A stretch of DNA of 64,000 bases from Aspidiotus rigidus (Eukaryota; Arthropoda; Insecta; Hemiptera; Diaspididae). The stretch is from assembly GCA_035079385.1 (NCBI GenBank), contig JAVHKY010000040.1, positions 558,001 to 622,000 of the forward strand, read 5' to 3'. How positions within the stretch are numbered: the stretch's first letter is position 1; each line of letters opens with the position of its first letter. Positions 45,593 to 58,694 of this stretch are shown here, one piece after another. The position numbers and the translations under genes are program-made. A model generated the notes under the pieces. The model saw nothing but the letters and a program-made list of their open reading frames with translations. It searched no databases and was not told where the DNA came from.

Positions 45593-45849
45593 TTCATTTC
45601 AAGTTCATAAAAATAATCGAGATCAAAACAATTCATAAGATGTTGAAACTGCGGGGGTAGAGAACCTAAGAACCCATGTATTCATGACAACCAAAACGTC
45701 AAAACTTGGGAGCTTAGCAATTTGCAGGGTATATAATTGAGCGCATCGCTCTTAAAGCCTACTGGTATGGGATTATCGTAGGTAGTGGAAGGAGTCTCTG
45801 AACTATAATCTCGTTTGCTCTCTCTGTGAGTATCACTTTTAACAATCTT

Positions 45850-45950
<101 letters not shown>

Positions 45951-46215
45951 GGCTATTGCTTTGAACGAATATCTGTCTTTCTCCCTCCGCGAGCCAGCGA
46001 GAAGACCCTCTCAAAGGCTTTCTGCTGCTTCGTGTTGTGTCCTTTTGTACTGTATTATTTTTGTGCAATTATAATTACATTTGAACTTCCCCATAACAAA
46101 ATCTTTTATAAAGAACTTTTTCGCTGGTTCCTTGAAATTCTCATATTAAAAGCGATTCTATGAATTTTTTCACCATGAAAAACCTCAAATTATGCAGTAA
46201 AACGTGTAACATACA

Positions 46216-46365
46216 CATAAAATGAATATACACAATTTTTTCGTGCAAGGATATTTATTTGTGTACCTTGAAGATGGTCGTTAGGCGGCCGAAACGTCGG
46301 TAATTGTGTAAATTTATAAATAATAAAAAATTGTGCGGGTAAAGCTCTTTTATTTTTTAAAAATT
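46216..46365 (+). mobile_element. Penelope-like micro-insertion with hammerhead-like core
   Basis: A 150-bp insert is bounded by a perfect 12-bp direct repeat, GTGTAACATACA (46,204-46,215 and 46,366-46,377). Inside, 46,266-46,300 reads CCTTGAAGATGGTC, a short loop, GGCCGAAACGTCGG. This phrase is typical of terminal regions of Penelope-like elements and resembles a hammerhead ribozyme: a degenerate CUGAUGA box (here UUGAAGA), stem II formed by GGUC/GGCC, and the GAAAC box. An A-rich tail (AATAATAAAAAATTG) follows. The target-site length and content fit a severely truncated Penelope-like retroelement. The core has lost consensus bases, so self-cleavage is doubtful. Confidence 0.55.
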
Positions 46366-46375
46366 GTGTAACATA

Positions 46376-48026
46376 CAGTTTTTTTGTTGTAATTTTTGCC
46401 TGAATAATATCGGATGTGCGGGTGAAAAACAGCTGTGAATATCGGACGTAAGGAGTGAAAATTTCTTTACATTTTGCAAGGACAAATCAGTAATATTCAG
46501 ATATGCACAATTTTTCTCGTCGTCGTTTTCGCATAATCATGTCGAAGAGAAAAATGAAATCGAAAAAGTTCTCATTTTAAAAGATGTTGACAGTGGTATG
46601 AAGAAGAAAGACATTGCAAGCAAGTATGGGCTTGCTGCCAGTTCATTGTCGACTATAATAAAGAATCGGTTTTGGAACGTCACAAAGCTGCTGCAGGAGG
46701 ACGTAAAAACTTAGGCCGTGTTAGTACGATGAGATTGATGAAGCGATTTCGAAATAGGTCAAGCTTGTACGGATACGCGAAAAAAATCAGCCTTTATCGT
46801 GACCAATCATAAAGGAAAAAGCAGCGTCTTATGCAAAAACTTTAGGACTGAATGAGTTCCTAGTCAGTACTGGTTGGTTCGATAAATTTAAGGCCCGTCA
46901 TGGCATTGTGGCAAAAGTTGGTAGCAGAGGAAGTACGAGTGTGCCTGAAGAACGACGTACTGTATGGAAGACAACTTTACAGTCGTTATTAGAGGAATAC
47001 AACTCCTCCGACGATGAAACCGGACTTCCCTGTAAATGTTTACCAAACAAAACACTGATCTTCAAAGACGACAAGTGTTTTGGTGGTGAACACAGTAAAG
47101 GACGTATTACAGTAGCCCTTTGTTGCGACATGACTGGTTCGGAAAGACTACAGCTTCTAGTCATCAGAAAAAGTAAACGGCCAAAATGTTTCAAGGGCCG
47201 TGTAAAGTTCCTAGAGGTCGACTATCACGCGAATGAGAATGGTGAGGATGGCAGGTGAAATCCTCGGGGAGTAGATGTCTCCTTTCGATAAGAGAATGAA
47301 GAAAGAAGAAAGAAAAACACTCCTGTTCGTCGATAACTGTCCCGCGCACCTTCTCCCCCTTGCAAAGAAGATGACAAATCCAACATTGAAATTACAACCC
47401 CTCGATCAAGGGATCATAAAGAATATTAAATGTTACTATTGAAAACAACTGCTAAAGAAAATTATTCGTGCGATCGAAAACAACGAGCGTTACGAGAACA
47501 TGTTTGACTTGAGGATAGCGATAGCAACAATATTATAAGTTTGGGAAAATGATACGACAAATTTGGAGATCAAGAATAATTTTGTAGAGTGCGGATTTGA
47601 ATTTCGTGCAGAACCTCATCTGGATGAAGAGCGTGACGACATAAATTCATCATTGAAGGCTGCGGAATGTTGGAGCGCTTTAAAATGAAGAGGTGTGATT
47701 GATGAAGACATCTCACTTGTTGACTACCATTATGAGGACGACGACGTTGTGCTGGCCGAATCCCAATTGATCAAGAGATTTTAGACTTAGTCATTCCCAC
47801 TAGAGCTGAAAGAGTCCAAGAAGATGAAGATGAAATTGACGTAGCAGTGGAATGTGAAGTATTGAAGATTTCAAGAGCTGAGATGGATACTGCATTTGAA
47901 ACACTCCGGCGAGGATTCTAAACAAAAGAAAATGTTCCACACGAAATGTTCTCCGTTCTCAACAAATATAAGCACTTTAATGACGACGAAAAAGAAAAGA
48001 ATAAAGTTCAGCAAGAACATTCGTAA
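46376..48026 (+). pseudogene. Tigger/pogo-type transposase relic
   Basis: In broken plus-strand frames: EEKNEIEKVLILKDVDSGMK then KKDIASKYGLAASSLSTIIK (pipsqueak-type helix-turn-helix); SRPIIKEKAASYAKTLGLN and STGWFDKFKARHGI (CENP-B-type domain); DDETGLPCKCLPNKTLIF and GRITVALCCDMTGSERLQLL (start of the DDE domain); LLFVDNCPAHLLP (second catalytic aspartate); LQPLDQGIIKNIK; then a C-terminal acidic tail ending at TAA 48,024-48,026. At least five stops or frameshifts are present. Residue order and spacing match TIGD4/6-like proteins of the Tc1/mariner-related pogo group. The 5' end may be the CAGTTTTTTTG at 46,376 after TA. No matching right terminus was found. Confidence 0.85.
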
Positions 48027-49577
48027 TTATTGTGTCCCCTCTCCCCTCCTCTACTTCTGATTTAAAAAATATGTATTGTAAGTAAGTAAGTACATGTAAA
48101 AAGATGAAAAATCGAAAAAAAGAATTTCTATTTAACGAATTTTTTCTTTGTCTCCCCCCCCCTGGCACTTCGTTGTGTAGAAGTTCTCTTTCTCCTTTTT
48201 TTACTTTTTTTTCCGTATCAAAACAATTGGATGATAAGGTGAAAACTAGAAGAGAAATCGACTACGCCAAGAATTCTTTAATCCAAGTAGGTAATACCAG
48301 TGTATGTATAGCTGTTCCGACGGCTGGGCTCCGATTTATTCTACTCTCTTAGTTTACATTATTACATTATCGCCGCTAAAAAGCAACATAACGAAATAAA
48401 TATAAGCCAAAAGACGAGGAGAATGAATGAAAAAAAAAAAAAGTCATCAGTCGCCAAATTATTTTATTAACGTATAAATTCAATTTTAGAAATGATGTTA
48501 ACCTGCTCGAGAACTCGTGATGACAATCCACTCGTTATATTTAACATTCTATGTATAATGTGGTTGACTTATATTTATGAAGAACACGTTATGGCAGCAG
48601 AACTGCAGCGGCTTAGAATTCCACATACACGCCGATGCACTAATTATTTATAATTTATGTAATTAAAATTCGCGACGAAGATCGCAAATTGCTTGAGACC
48701 GCGAGTCGCGCTCATTAATGAGCGTTAAATATCGTGTGTGTCACTTGTGCCAGTCTGTCATTAATAATAAGTTCGGAAAACGCTTAACTCTGCTAAGGCT
48801 ATATCGTAATTTAGTTCGAGTGCGGTCGATCGAAATATCCCCGCACAGCCTAAGTGTGTGTGTGTGTGTGCATTTGATCACAGCGCAGTGTACAATTACT
48901 ACGTGCTAACTTGGCTCGGTTCGTGAGAAGCTAGAGAAGTTCAAAAAAAATTCGTACATACGGGTTTATTATTTTCGGATTTACTCACCATTTGTCAAGT
49001 GTAACGCATTTTTTATGGCTAAAATTTGCGCTCCTATTCCATGCCTATCGGCGTGGTACGATCAGCACGATGCAGTAGCCGCAGTAGTAGCAATATGCGC
49101 GTACGATATCCAATTTTGATACAATACTTCGTCTTCCTTTCTCATTTTGCCGCCTCACGCATACGAGTATAAATAACTTGACGATTGATGAAGCAAATAG
49201 CAGAAATTCTTCGTACAAATTCTTTGTCGCGAGTAATTGCCAGTCGTGACTATGGCACAACAATAACATGTATTTACAATTATAACCATATATGTTCATA
49301 TCCCGCGAGATATTCATTTTACAATTGCTACACTACAGCAGCCACGTTTGTGTATGCTTCATGTCTCGCCAAAATTATTGTACCTATCTCGATAAACGGT
49401 AAACGCAAAGCATTTCGAAAATGAGCTCATTGGAACGCGCGTTCAGCGTACTTATAGATGTACATGTACATTATATTAGAATTAAACGACCGACTTATCA
49501 ACACTTGTGATAACTATACAGAAGTGGTTCAAATAAGGAAGCTGCTATGCAGTAATCTATGATTTCTTCCTGTCCTT

Positions 49578-49608
<31 letters not shown>

Positions 49609-51502
49609 ATTTCTGCCTTCCTAGCTTTTCATAATGCCTAAATCGCTATTTTTCTGTTTCTTTAAAGAATTTTACATTGCAATCACCTTTGTTCGGATAT
49701 ATCAACCTATATCAATACTATTTTGATTAGTTTCTTATCATATTCTTATGCTTTGTGCTGGCTATTTGATATTCTCTCTCCCCTCTCCTCCGAAAACTTC
49801 CAAAGATGCATATAATGTTCAATTTTTAATGAAAATACATGAAACTTGAATAAACTCATCAGAAGCAATCATTTCTTCTTTTTTTTTTTTTTCGTTAGAA
49901 CACAATAATATGAAATACGCTTCACCTAAGATAAATTATGGGTTAACAAACGTTCTCCTAACAATCTTAAAATTAACGGGACAAAGGCTCGAATTTTTGT
50001 TCTTCTCAATTTCTCCTAATAGTGGATGAAACTGGAATTTCCACGATCGAATCTTTAGAACTGGAGTGTGCTAAAGTTTGAACATTCCAAGTGACGCTCG
50101 CGTTTGATGAGAAGCAGTTTAATTTTCAACTAGCCGAAGGGCTCGTGTTTGAATAAATAAGACAGCTTAGTGAACCTGTGCTCGAGCTTCGCACTCGCAA
50201 ATGCGTTTCGATTCTCATGAAAACTTTTTACAATATTCACAAAAAGCCCAAGCTGAATGAGATCAAGTATCCTACCAGATTGTTTTGTAAAATGTACCGT
50301 ATCATTTTACATTTCTACTGCAGAATTTAAACTAGAACATTATCGAGAGAGGAACAGAGGTCGAAGCGGCTCATTCACATTATGTTCGTGTAGTCTTCAA
50401 ACGGTTTTTAGGTACTTCATAGTTTGGCTAAATGGGCCAACAACAAATGAACGACCGACGATGAATAAACACTGTACTTTTAATCTACGAGTTTGCTCCT
50501 CCCCTCCTTGTTGACCGATTTGGAAAAATGTTGACTTTGCTCTCAAGAGCTCTACCCTAATTCTGAAATCCTCGAGTTCAACCCCTCCTCTTAACGTAGT
50601 GTACAGCATAATATCAAGGCTAGTATATGAAAACTTAGTCTACCACATATTGAAGCGGTATTTTTACGTCGAGACGCCTACCCTAACTCTGAAATCTGCC
50701 AGTTCGCGCCTCCCTCCTTCATCTAGTATACAACATATCGGAGCTAGTATAATGAAAGCCTGGTATATCATATATTGGGGGTGGAGAAAGTGAGCCTCTG
50801 AGGGCGAGTAGCTTATCATGAAGTACACCATCAGAGCTCGTTAACCTAACATACCGTGTACTAGACTTATATTCGACAAAGAATTTCCTGAAAGCCAGTC
50901 AGCTTGACAACAGTATATCAGACTTACTCATATTACTAAACAAAGGATGAGGGCGAACGAGCGGTGGAATATAATGAAATGTGATGAAATATGATCTTCT
51001 TTTATTTGGCTCTGCTCGAATATTTGTGCTTTTTTTCTTTGGAAGTTAGAATTTCCATTTATGGCTTAAAAGTTATTCCTGAATAACACAGATAAATCCT
51101 GAAAGTTTGGAAACCGGTTTCTCATACAGGAAAGAACCGAATGCGTCTCATACATCTGTACAGACTGATGTAATGCGTCGGGGGTATGGCTGGTTTCTTA
51201 CCTATTTTCTAAATCATTATATCGATGAATCATCAGTCTTGTTTTTTGGTATGATACAGTCTTTACGTGTCAAAGTGAATTGGTTTTTACTCATATTGGA
51301 TTTTGATTATTAGTTTTTATTTTTTGCGTAACTTGATAATTTATGTTGCGTGTATTTACAATCTCTTTTTTCTTCAACCTAAATGTTATTGATAATACTA
51401 AATTTTTGTAAAATGTAGAAAGCTAGCAAAGCGACACCTTGAGACGCAAAATACCTTCAAAATCCAAATAATGAACGAAACACAGTTATCTACCCCACTA
51501 CT
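48027..51502. other. No gene; microsatellites
   Basis: Unique-looking sequence with only chance frames. A (GT)n tract lies at 48,853-48,871 and a (TTC)n tract at 49,575-49,607. Two related phrases, CCTAACTCTGAAATCTGCC (50,683) and CCTAATTCTGAAATCCTCG (50,556), mark a small local duplication. Confidence 0.4.
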
Positions 51503-51535
51503 CGGTTGGCGGTCTGACGCGACGCCAACCGCTAG
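51503..51535 (+). mobile_element. Helitron 3' end (copy 3)
   Basis: GGTTGGCG, a short loop and CGCCAACC form a stem, followed by GCTAG and T. This matches the 3' ends at 26,105 and 39,364. The 5' end was not located, so the element's extent is unknown. Confidence 0.6.
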
Positions 51536-54500
51536 TACATATAACATAGACTAAAAACGGAAGAGCGCAAATCAGGATGTGTTTTTCCAAGTTCACTTTC
51601 ATTCATCAACCGATGAATGAAATGTATATGATTATAATACGTTATCGAATGATAATAATAAAGACCAGAGGCGGTCACGGCACGAACGAAGTACATAAAT
51701 TTAATATTATATATTCGACAAATGTTACTAGTTATTCCTATACATATTATAAATAAGCACAGTTTAATCATATTTGTGTTGCCGTTCAAACTGTAGTCGT
51801 AGTACCATTTTTTATGATATTGGAAAAAAGTACCTACAACCTTTAATGAATTGGTTTATTGAAACGATTATACTTCTTCATCGAAATTAGTAAAGGTTGT
51901 TTGGAGTCTGATATTCAATCGTAAGACGGTATAATTGTTCCGCGCGGTACGGTACAATGTACAAATACGTAGGCTATATTATTTAGTAAGAGACAAGTTG
52001 TCCTGCATGCTTTTCAGAAGAAGAGGAGGAAGTAAGACATGAATGGATAGAGCGAAATCATTCAGTTTTTCATCTCTTCTGAAAGTGCGAATACAATCGT
52101 GTAACTAGCAATTATGAGGTTCGTTTTAAACTTATCAACTCATATATTTCTTCTTCTTTTCTTTTCTTTTCTTTGTTTTTTCCTTTTTTTTTTTTTTTTC
52201 ACGTACCTGCTCGGACATCAGTCGACAAGTTATATCAAGTGCACAGTATCAAAATATCTAATTGCTAGATAGGACACGAATAGACTATTATATTGGTGCG
52301 ATTCAACCTTACCTTCCTGTTACACTTAACTCGTTCCTTTCGATAATAAATTGTCGGATTCATTCAATTTCTCGTGCTTTAGATTATTCTTGTACGATAG
52401 CGATAATATTGAATGGAGTATTTAATTCCGTTCATCGTCGACTTTTCTTTTTTTAATTTTTCTTCCCTCTCTTTCGTAGGCTCTAGAATCTCGATTGTTT
52501 TCTATCTCTTTTTTTCTTACTTTTCTAACTCCTCCCAACATCTTCGAATATAATAAGAGATTAATATTATTTTTGATATGTGAAATACTCAAACAATAAC
52601 TGTTCAGTCCTCCCTCGAAGCCGCCTACGCACAAACTTGGTCCAGTCTTTCCAGTTTAATTCCCACGGCTCCTCAAATAACCTCCGACCTCTGTAGCTAG
52701 TGCATGTCAGAATGGAAGTCCCGATTTCGAATGGCAAAGTTTTTTTCCTATCTCTTTCTTTCTTTTTCTCTTTTTCTTCCATTTTACCAGTATTCATTAA
52801 AAATTACGTGCGAGAGAGCTAATTTTGTTACGCATATCATGAACATACATTGGACAAGCGTTTGTTTATTCCGCCGGTACGTATGTATATATGGGTACAT
52901 GTTCTCGTCACTACTAATTCATTGGAGGAACCTCTGCCAAGCATACACTTGGCAATCGCTCTTACCGAAAAAGCGCACCATCCCGGCGTCATTGAACGAT
53001 TTCTTCTCTTCAACCTAATCTAATTCAATTCCGCGATCGTACAGAATATTCCAAGCACGTGTTTTCTGCCATCATCTGCTCCAACGCCGACCGGAAATTG
53101 GAAACTTCGATACTATTTAATTATTTTGGTTTCACCTCTCCCGCGAAGAAATCTTAATAATAAAAAAAAACGTTAATTATAAGTCTCGAAAATTATCGTC
53201 GCATCATCATCGTCGTGTTTTTTTAATAAATAAATTGCGGGCGGGAATAGACGTCTAGATATAATATAAAAAAAGAAGGAAGAAAGGTAGATAGATATAC
53301 AAGTATGCTAACATACGGGCACGTAGCCGATAGATCACGTCAGCGTTTCGAAAACTTTGAAATCTACGAAATTCGGATACCTAATCGCCTTATTCTTCTC
53401 GTAAAACATGACGCGCGTTTCTTGAATGAAACTAGTAACGAGTAATTAAGCTCAATGCAAAGGGATAGGCCTATTTATATATATCGTTTATCGACATCGA
53501 AAATCATTTTTCTCGCTTTGAAAGCAATGGCAGTAGGTGGATTTTCACTGGTACGTGCTCAGACTGTTTACATGCATCCTACATGTAAGTCAATTATAGG
53601 TATTAAAAATTACTCAGAGGAAATAAGTACTGTAGTATTAAAAATGATTTTTTCCAATGCGAGGTCAGTTTCATCTCTCACCGCGCACCAACTTTTTGTT
53701 CTTTGAATCCACTGATCCCCCATTCGATACTTAAATAAATTAAATTGTGCATTGACCTTAGGCATAAAAGTGATTTCGACTGCACAGTTTGTTTTAATCC
53801 TACTTAATATCGACAAAAATTTGTAAAAAATCGTAATTCACAGTCAGCTTGCGACTGGACAATCACTCGCTATATTGCTCATATTGCGCGAGGAAAATAT
53901 TTCGAGGATGTGTCAGATAATTGAATTTATGATGAAATAGGGGTCTTGAATGGAAGAAACGATTAAAAGACAGTCCATGTAAATGAGATATCATGGTACC
54001 GACGACTTTTCCTTTCACGATTCAAAACTCATTAGGAGAGTCACTCTCTTCCTTTAGATTAAATATCAATCACCTATCCAATCAAGCCAGATATTTGTAG
54101 AATGAACAATAAAACTCGGTTTATTAATTCTATCACAATGACGTCACACCCAACTGACAACAGAGTTTAAAAGTACCCATATTTCATCCAATAAGGAAAC
54201 CTGAATTTTATTTTATTCAATCCAAAAAATGAGAAATTTTCTCAACAGTGTTAATATTATTTATATTTAGAACGATGCTCAGAATTATCATCTATAATGA
54301 CCGATAAAAAATGTGGTCGTGATTGGAAAAACGAGCCTTAACGGGAAAATGCTTCTTTCTCAAAAGAGAAAAAACAAACTTTCTAATTTAAAAAAAAAAA
54401 ATCGAAAAACGGCATATTATTTCCGTCCCCTGAGACACCTCAAATCAAACTATCATTTACGTATGCACGAAAAAATGATGTATAAATCAATAATAAATTT

Positions 54501-55390
54501 AAGATTGAAGTCACCAAGATAGCACACTTGATGAAGTCTAAAAAATTGTACTCAATCATTCAAACTCAAGATTTTTACTATCCCTTATGACTAATAATAA
54601 TAAGAAGAAGAAGAAGAAGAAGAAGAAGAAAAGAACGAAAAGAAAATAAAAATAATTAATAATAAAAGGTTCTTGATCACAAGTACTGATAACAAAAGGA
54701 TGAGAAAATCTGCTTCTCGTAACTTGAGCAGCTACTCATGATAGTGAGAAATTTTTTGAAAAATCGAGTACATCTTTCAGATATAACACGTCTATAATTT
54801 GGCCAAGCTTCAAGAAAATTCGTGGAATAGTTTCGGCCATACTGTAACTTGACACTCAAAATTTTCGAAGTCCTCCTCCTATATAATATATTACGGCTCG
54901 AGAGGCGAAATTTTTGTAAATTCCCGTTCTATGATTTATTATGGCTCAAAAGTCGAAACTTTTCCAAGTCCAAATTTTCTATTAAGGTGGGCCAGTTTTC
55001 GCCCAAATCCCAGAAGTAGAGGAGGAGCAATACCCTCATCAAATATCCTTTCATAGGGTTTTCTTTTTTTTCCTGCAATGAATTGTTGCTGTCCACATTC
55101 TCAGGGAGTACTCCTTCTATTAAATATAGTGTAGGGTTGTCTAATCGAGCACGGTAAGTGTTTTGGTATTTCTAGCTTTCATAAATTTCGCAAAAGCCTG
55201 AAAGACAGTACATGTTTTTCAATTTTGTGCATAGAGAAGTTATGATTCATTGTCAACTTATTTCTTGTGGGTCTATAATTATGGTGTTTGTAATTGTCTC
55301 AATATCCTCAATTTCAATAGACTCTTCGTCAACCTAAAATGGAATGATTGTCGTGGACATTTTATAGTTTCGTCATCAATTATATGTATT
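51536..55390. other. No gene; microsatellites
   Basis: AT-rich, with poly-T and (AAG)n (54,602-54,630). The stretch 54,840-54,990 contains diverged units of the same AAATTTTT...AAGTCC...TATCAT-type repeat that forms the array at 60.2 kb. No gene recognised. Confidence 0.4.
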
Positions 55391-56674
55391 TGTCGTAGCC
55401 ACTTGGCGTAATCAGACAATACACGAAATGACCACTTTTTTTTGGCCATTTCGCGACACGCAGGCAGATGATGTAATTGTACGCAAGTTCACATAAAATG
55501 ACTGGCATTACTTGAACAGGCAGTCAGTTCGCGGAATGCAGAGAAGTAGTTGGGCAGTTACTGAAATGATTGAACATCATTCTACATAAATATTTTATAA
55601 TGTATTAGGCCTATTACTAAATTACTGTACGATAATTGTCATGAAAATAGGTTGGTACATACAATTATTATTAAACATTGAGTAGTGTTCAATTTTAAAA
55701 AAACAACTGTGCTTGAGGAGCTATTTATTGATACATGTCAAATTACTATGGCACCTGCTATTACAGAGTACATTATTTGCAAAACAAGTACTCTTCTTTG
55801 TACTGCACTGACGTCTAGTTGCTTTGCAGTTACATTTTAAAAACCCTTGACCACCACTACAGCGATTAACAGCTTTCCTCAAAGAGAGTACCGTACTCTG
55901 GTCAACTGCATCTATTGTTAACAGGCTGCTCTTTGCTGGGATCAACGTTTCAGCTCCATAGTACCCCTTAAATACACCTTGTTCGCAACCAACCTGGAAA
56001 ACATCATTCTTTTTTGCGAGGATGACGCCAATCAAGTTTGGAGGATCAGAAGGACCTCTATCAACTTTTGGCACTGGAACCATGACAGTGTCTCTTATGT
56101 TATAAATTTGAAGGTACTTATCTTCTGACACGGTTTTCATTTTTTCTGCTGCTAACTTGATACGCTTGCGAGTATCCTCTCGTTCGCCTGAAATTTTTGC
56201 AGCGTGAGTGCACAAAGGGCACACCTCGCCTCCGTCGCACGCGGCATGATATTCACAAGAACATTCCACGCATGCAAGTACTTCGTCTGTCACCTTCATC
56301 TCTTGGAAACATACGCAACACGGTTCTTCTCTTGGGCACGCGGTGTCTTCTACATTCTCGCTACTTAACAGATCTTCGTCATTTTTGGCTGCATTCAGAC
56401 CCTCGTGTGTTGTTGAAAAGGCATTAAGATTATCTTCATCAGTTAACGTGCGCGCAACTGACAACGGAATACAAAACCATACAACGATTCGACTGAATAA
56501 TGACTGTGAAATAATGACTGTGATACGAATTGACCAGGTAGCTCGTTGCAGTACTTGAAATGACCGTCAGTTCCTGTTATGCCTGTCAATTCATGTCCTT
56601 TACATCTTCTACCCGCATTACATGAAATGCCCGCCATTTCGTGTATTGTCTGATTACGCCAAGTGGCTACGACA
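55391..56674 (-). mobile_element. Ginger-like DNA transposon, 1,284 bp, exact ends
   Basis: Perfect 40-bp terminal inverted repeats at 55,391-55,430 and 56,635-56,674, each starting TGTCGTAGCCACTTGGCGTA. TATT flanks both sides (55,387-55,390 and 56,675-56,678), a perfect 4-bp target duplication. TGT-starting termini of about 40 bp or more with 4-bp duplications, and proteins carrying PHD fingers next to a KRBA2-type integrase, are known for Ginger transposons. Within about 200 bp of each end the words GAAATGA, ATGACTG and CAGTCAGTTC/GTCAGTTCC recur, probably binding sites. The element carries one long minus-strand frame and has no room for a full integrase core. Confidence 0.8.
55721..56464 (-). 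CDS. PHD/RING-like finger fused to KRBA2/SCAND3-type C-terminus
   Basis: The frame is open for 247 codons from the TTG at 56,464 and extends open to about 56,566, but has no in-frame ATG before codon 56, so it may be a downstream exon or a deletion fusion. Residues ~44-87 carry a zinc-finger cysteine/histidine array (C49/C52, C65/C68, H73, C76, C82/C85: CCVC...CVECSCEYH...CPLC). Residues ~124-199 read VMVPVPKVDRGPSDPPNLIG through LSLRKAV, and residues 200-247 a cysteine-rich tail (GQGFLKCNCK ... CNSRCHSNLTC). The latter two blocks are the conserved C-terminus of KRBA2/SCAND3-like, integrase-derived proteins. The DDE core is absent. The frame is uninterrupted, unlike every other transposon gene here. 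Role inferred: nuclear chromatin or DNA binding for a transposon. Confidence 0.7.
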   Translation of the reverse strand: MSVARTLTDEDNLNAFSTTHEGLNAAKNDEDLLSSENVEDTACPREEPCCVCFQEMKVTDEVLACVECSCEYHAACDGGEVCPLCTHAAKISGEREDTRKRIKLAAEKMKTVSEDKYLQIYNIRDTVMVPVPKVDRGPSDPPNLIGVILAKKNDVFQVGCEQGVFKGYYGAETLIPAKSSLLTIDAVDQSTVLSLRKAVNRCSGGQGFLKCNCKATRRQCSTKKSTCFANNVLCNSRCHSNLTCINK

Positions 56675-58636
56675 TATTCAAATCAAATACATCAACTTAT
56701 TGCCAACATGTTCTCCAACTCTTCTTCCAGCACCCCTATGATGCCAACTTTTTCAAGAAGTGTCAAGCCACATTTGCTGTCAATCCTATGCAAGCTGTTT
56801 GACCGAAGACCGTTTCGTAGAGAGATATTTTTATCAGCCTACAATGAAGCTATAGTATAAAGGCTACGTAGGCCTACTTAGTACACCTAGTATAGATTTA
56901 GTACCAGTATTTAGACTAATATAGGTTTAGTATATAGAATAACATAGAAATATTGTACTGGATGAAACAGATTCTAGGCTCATACCTCGATTGTCGAAAT
57001 TTTTTCAAGTCCGAAGATCACACGTATGGTAGTAACGCTCAGACCCCAGCACGAAGACATGAAACGTATCAAAAACTCAGAGTTTCGCCAACGCGTTAGT
57101 TAAGAGGAATATGAAACCTGCTGAATTTATTTCAAGTTTCCGAAACTTCAAAATTTGTCTAGGTTTGAAAATGGGAAACTTGAAGTTGAAAAATGAAAGA
57201 ACGACTTTTTCTAGCCGCACTCGGTCGACATGTTTCCAAGTCCCCATTTTCATAGTTTAGCTAGAAATTGCTTCTCGGCAAACGAGTCAGATTGAGATTT
57301 ATAAATGTATTTGATTTTCAAAAAATAATATAATTTTGCTGTAAGATAGCTTCAGTCATACGTGATGTTTTAAAACCCATGTACAGCGAAGATGGATGAG
57401 AATTACTCGGTCCTAACCTCAGTGAGAAGTAGGCGCCTCATCAAAATGAGAGTCGAGAAACAAAACCGTGACAAAAACATACACCTTTCAGTGAGTAGGC
57501 GTAAAGTATTTCGTAAAATAATGAGCGTAAATTAATCAACATCAAAATAATACGAAAATTGTATTGCGCGTACGAAAGTTGAAATAAGCCCATAGTAACG
57601 TAACTGAGGGCTGGAGGAAGAGTGGAAGAGGACACACTTCGCCATCGAACCGACAAGGAAATAAGAGGAATTTTTATTTCAGGCAGCAGTATAACATTGC
57701 ATTGTGCATTATGAGATTATGTTGCGCTTAACGAATTCATTAAAATCTAGATAGGAAACTGATTTATCTGTGTTAATTGAATATAAAATTCCGTTGAAAT
57801 CTGAGATGTTGGTATTAATAATGTTTTATATCAGATACTAAGGACGGATAAGCGGCAATTTAAGAACCAGTTTGTATGATCTGCATACAACATAGAAACA
57901 AAAGCCCGTTTAGAACAAAACTTTATGTACTTTTTAAAGTCATTTATTTTTCGTTGCGTATTCAGATTCAGTGAACGATAGCCAATAGTTAACAGCAGGG
58001 AAGCATAGAAAGGATGTGTCACAATCGCTGCAACTTAGAGCCCAATGGCGATGCTAGTAGTACCGGTAGGATAGACATTTTTATCATAATACATTAGGGA
58101 ATACATTCGATTATTCGATATACGAGTACGCCAACGATTGTCAATAATTTATAGTGCGACCGCAGTACGTACTTACGATTATTCTTTAAGAAAAAACTAT
58201 CGTAAATTTGATAGTGATTCTCCTCCAGTCTCGACCTTTTTGCTTAAGTGACCAATTATTTTCAGTAGCATTTACTATCAATATTATAAATTCTATCAAC
58301 TATTTACTATTTACTGTTTAGTATTTTTTTTTATTTTTTTTTTCACGAGTACTCCCGTATTTTTTATTCGTTATGTTATAATTTTATTCGTCGACTGCTG
58401 TAGTGCGTGGACTAAACTTTGTAACCTCTCAATAAATCATCCTCACCTCTCGTTGAAATAGGAAGTTGTCGTCTACTCACCAACGATGCTTCATTCTACG
58501 TAGGTACCGGAATGAAGCGAAGTTCACTAATTAGACTCTAAATTCTGGTTGCTTTGCTACTCCTCCACTATGAGGCCGCACTGAAAGATCAGATCCGCAC
58601 GCGTAAGCGTCCTGTCCACTCGTTGAATCTTTTAAT

Positions 58637-58644
<8 letters not shown>
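56675..58644. other. No gene seen
   Basis: AT-rich sequence with chance frames. No repeat recognised apart from TAGTACCTAGTATAGATTTAG-like local duplication near 56,880-56,940. Confidence 0.35.

Positions 58645-58691
<47 letters not shown>
58645..58691. repeat. (CT)n microsatellite, about 47 bp
   Basis: Uninterrupted CT dinucleotides; the open frame running through it is an artefact. Confidence 0.9.
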
Positions 58692-58694
<3 letters not shown>

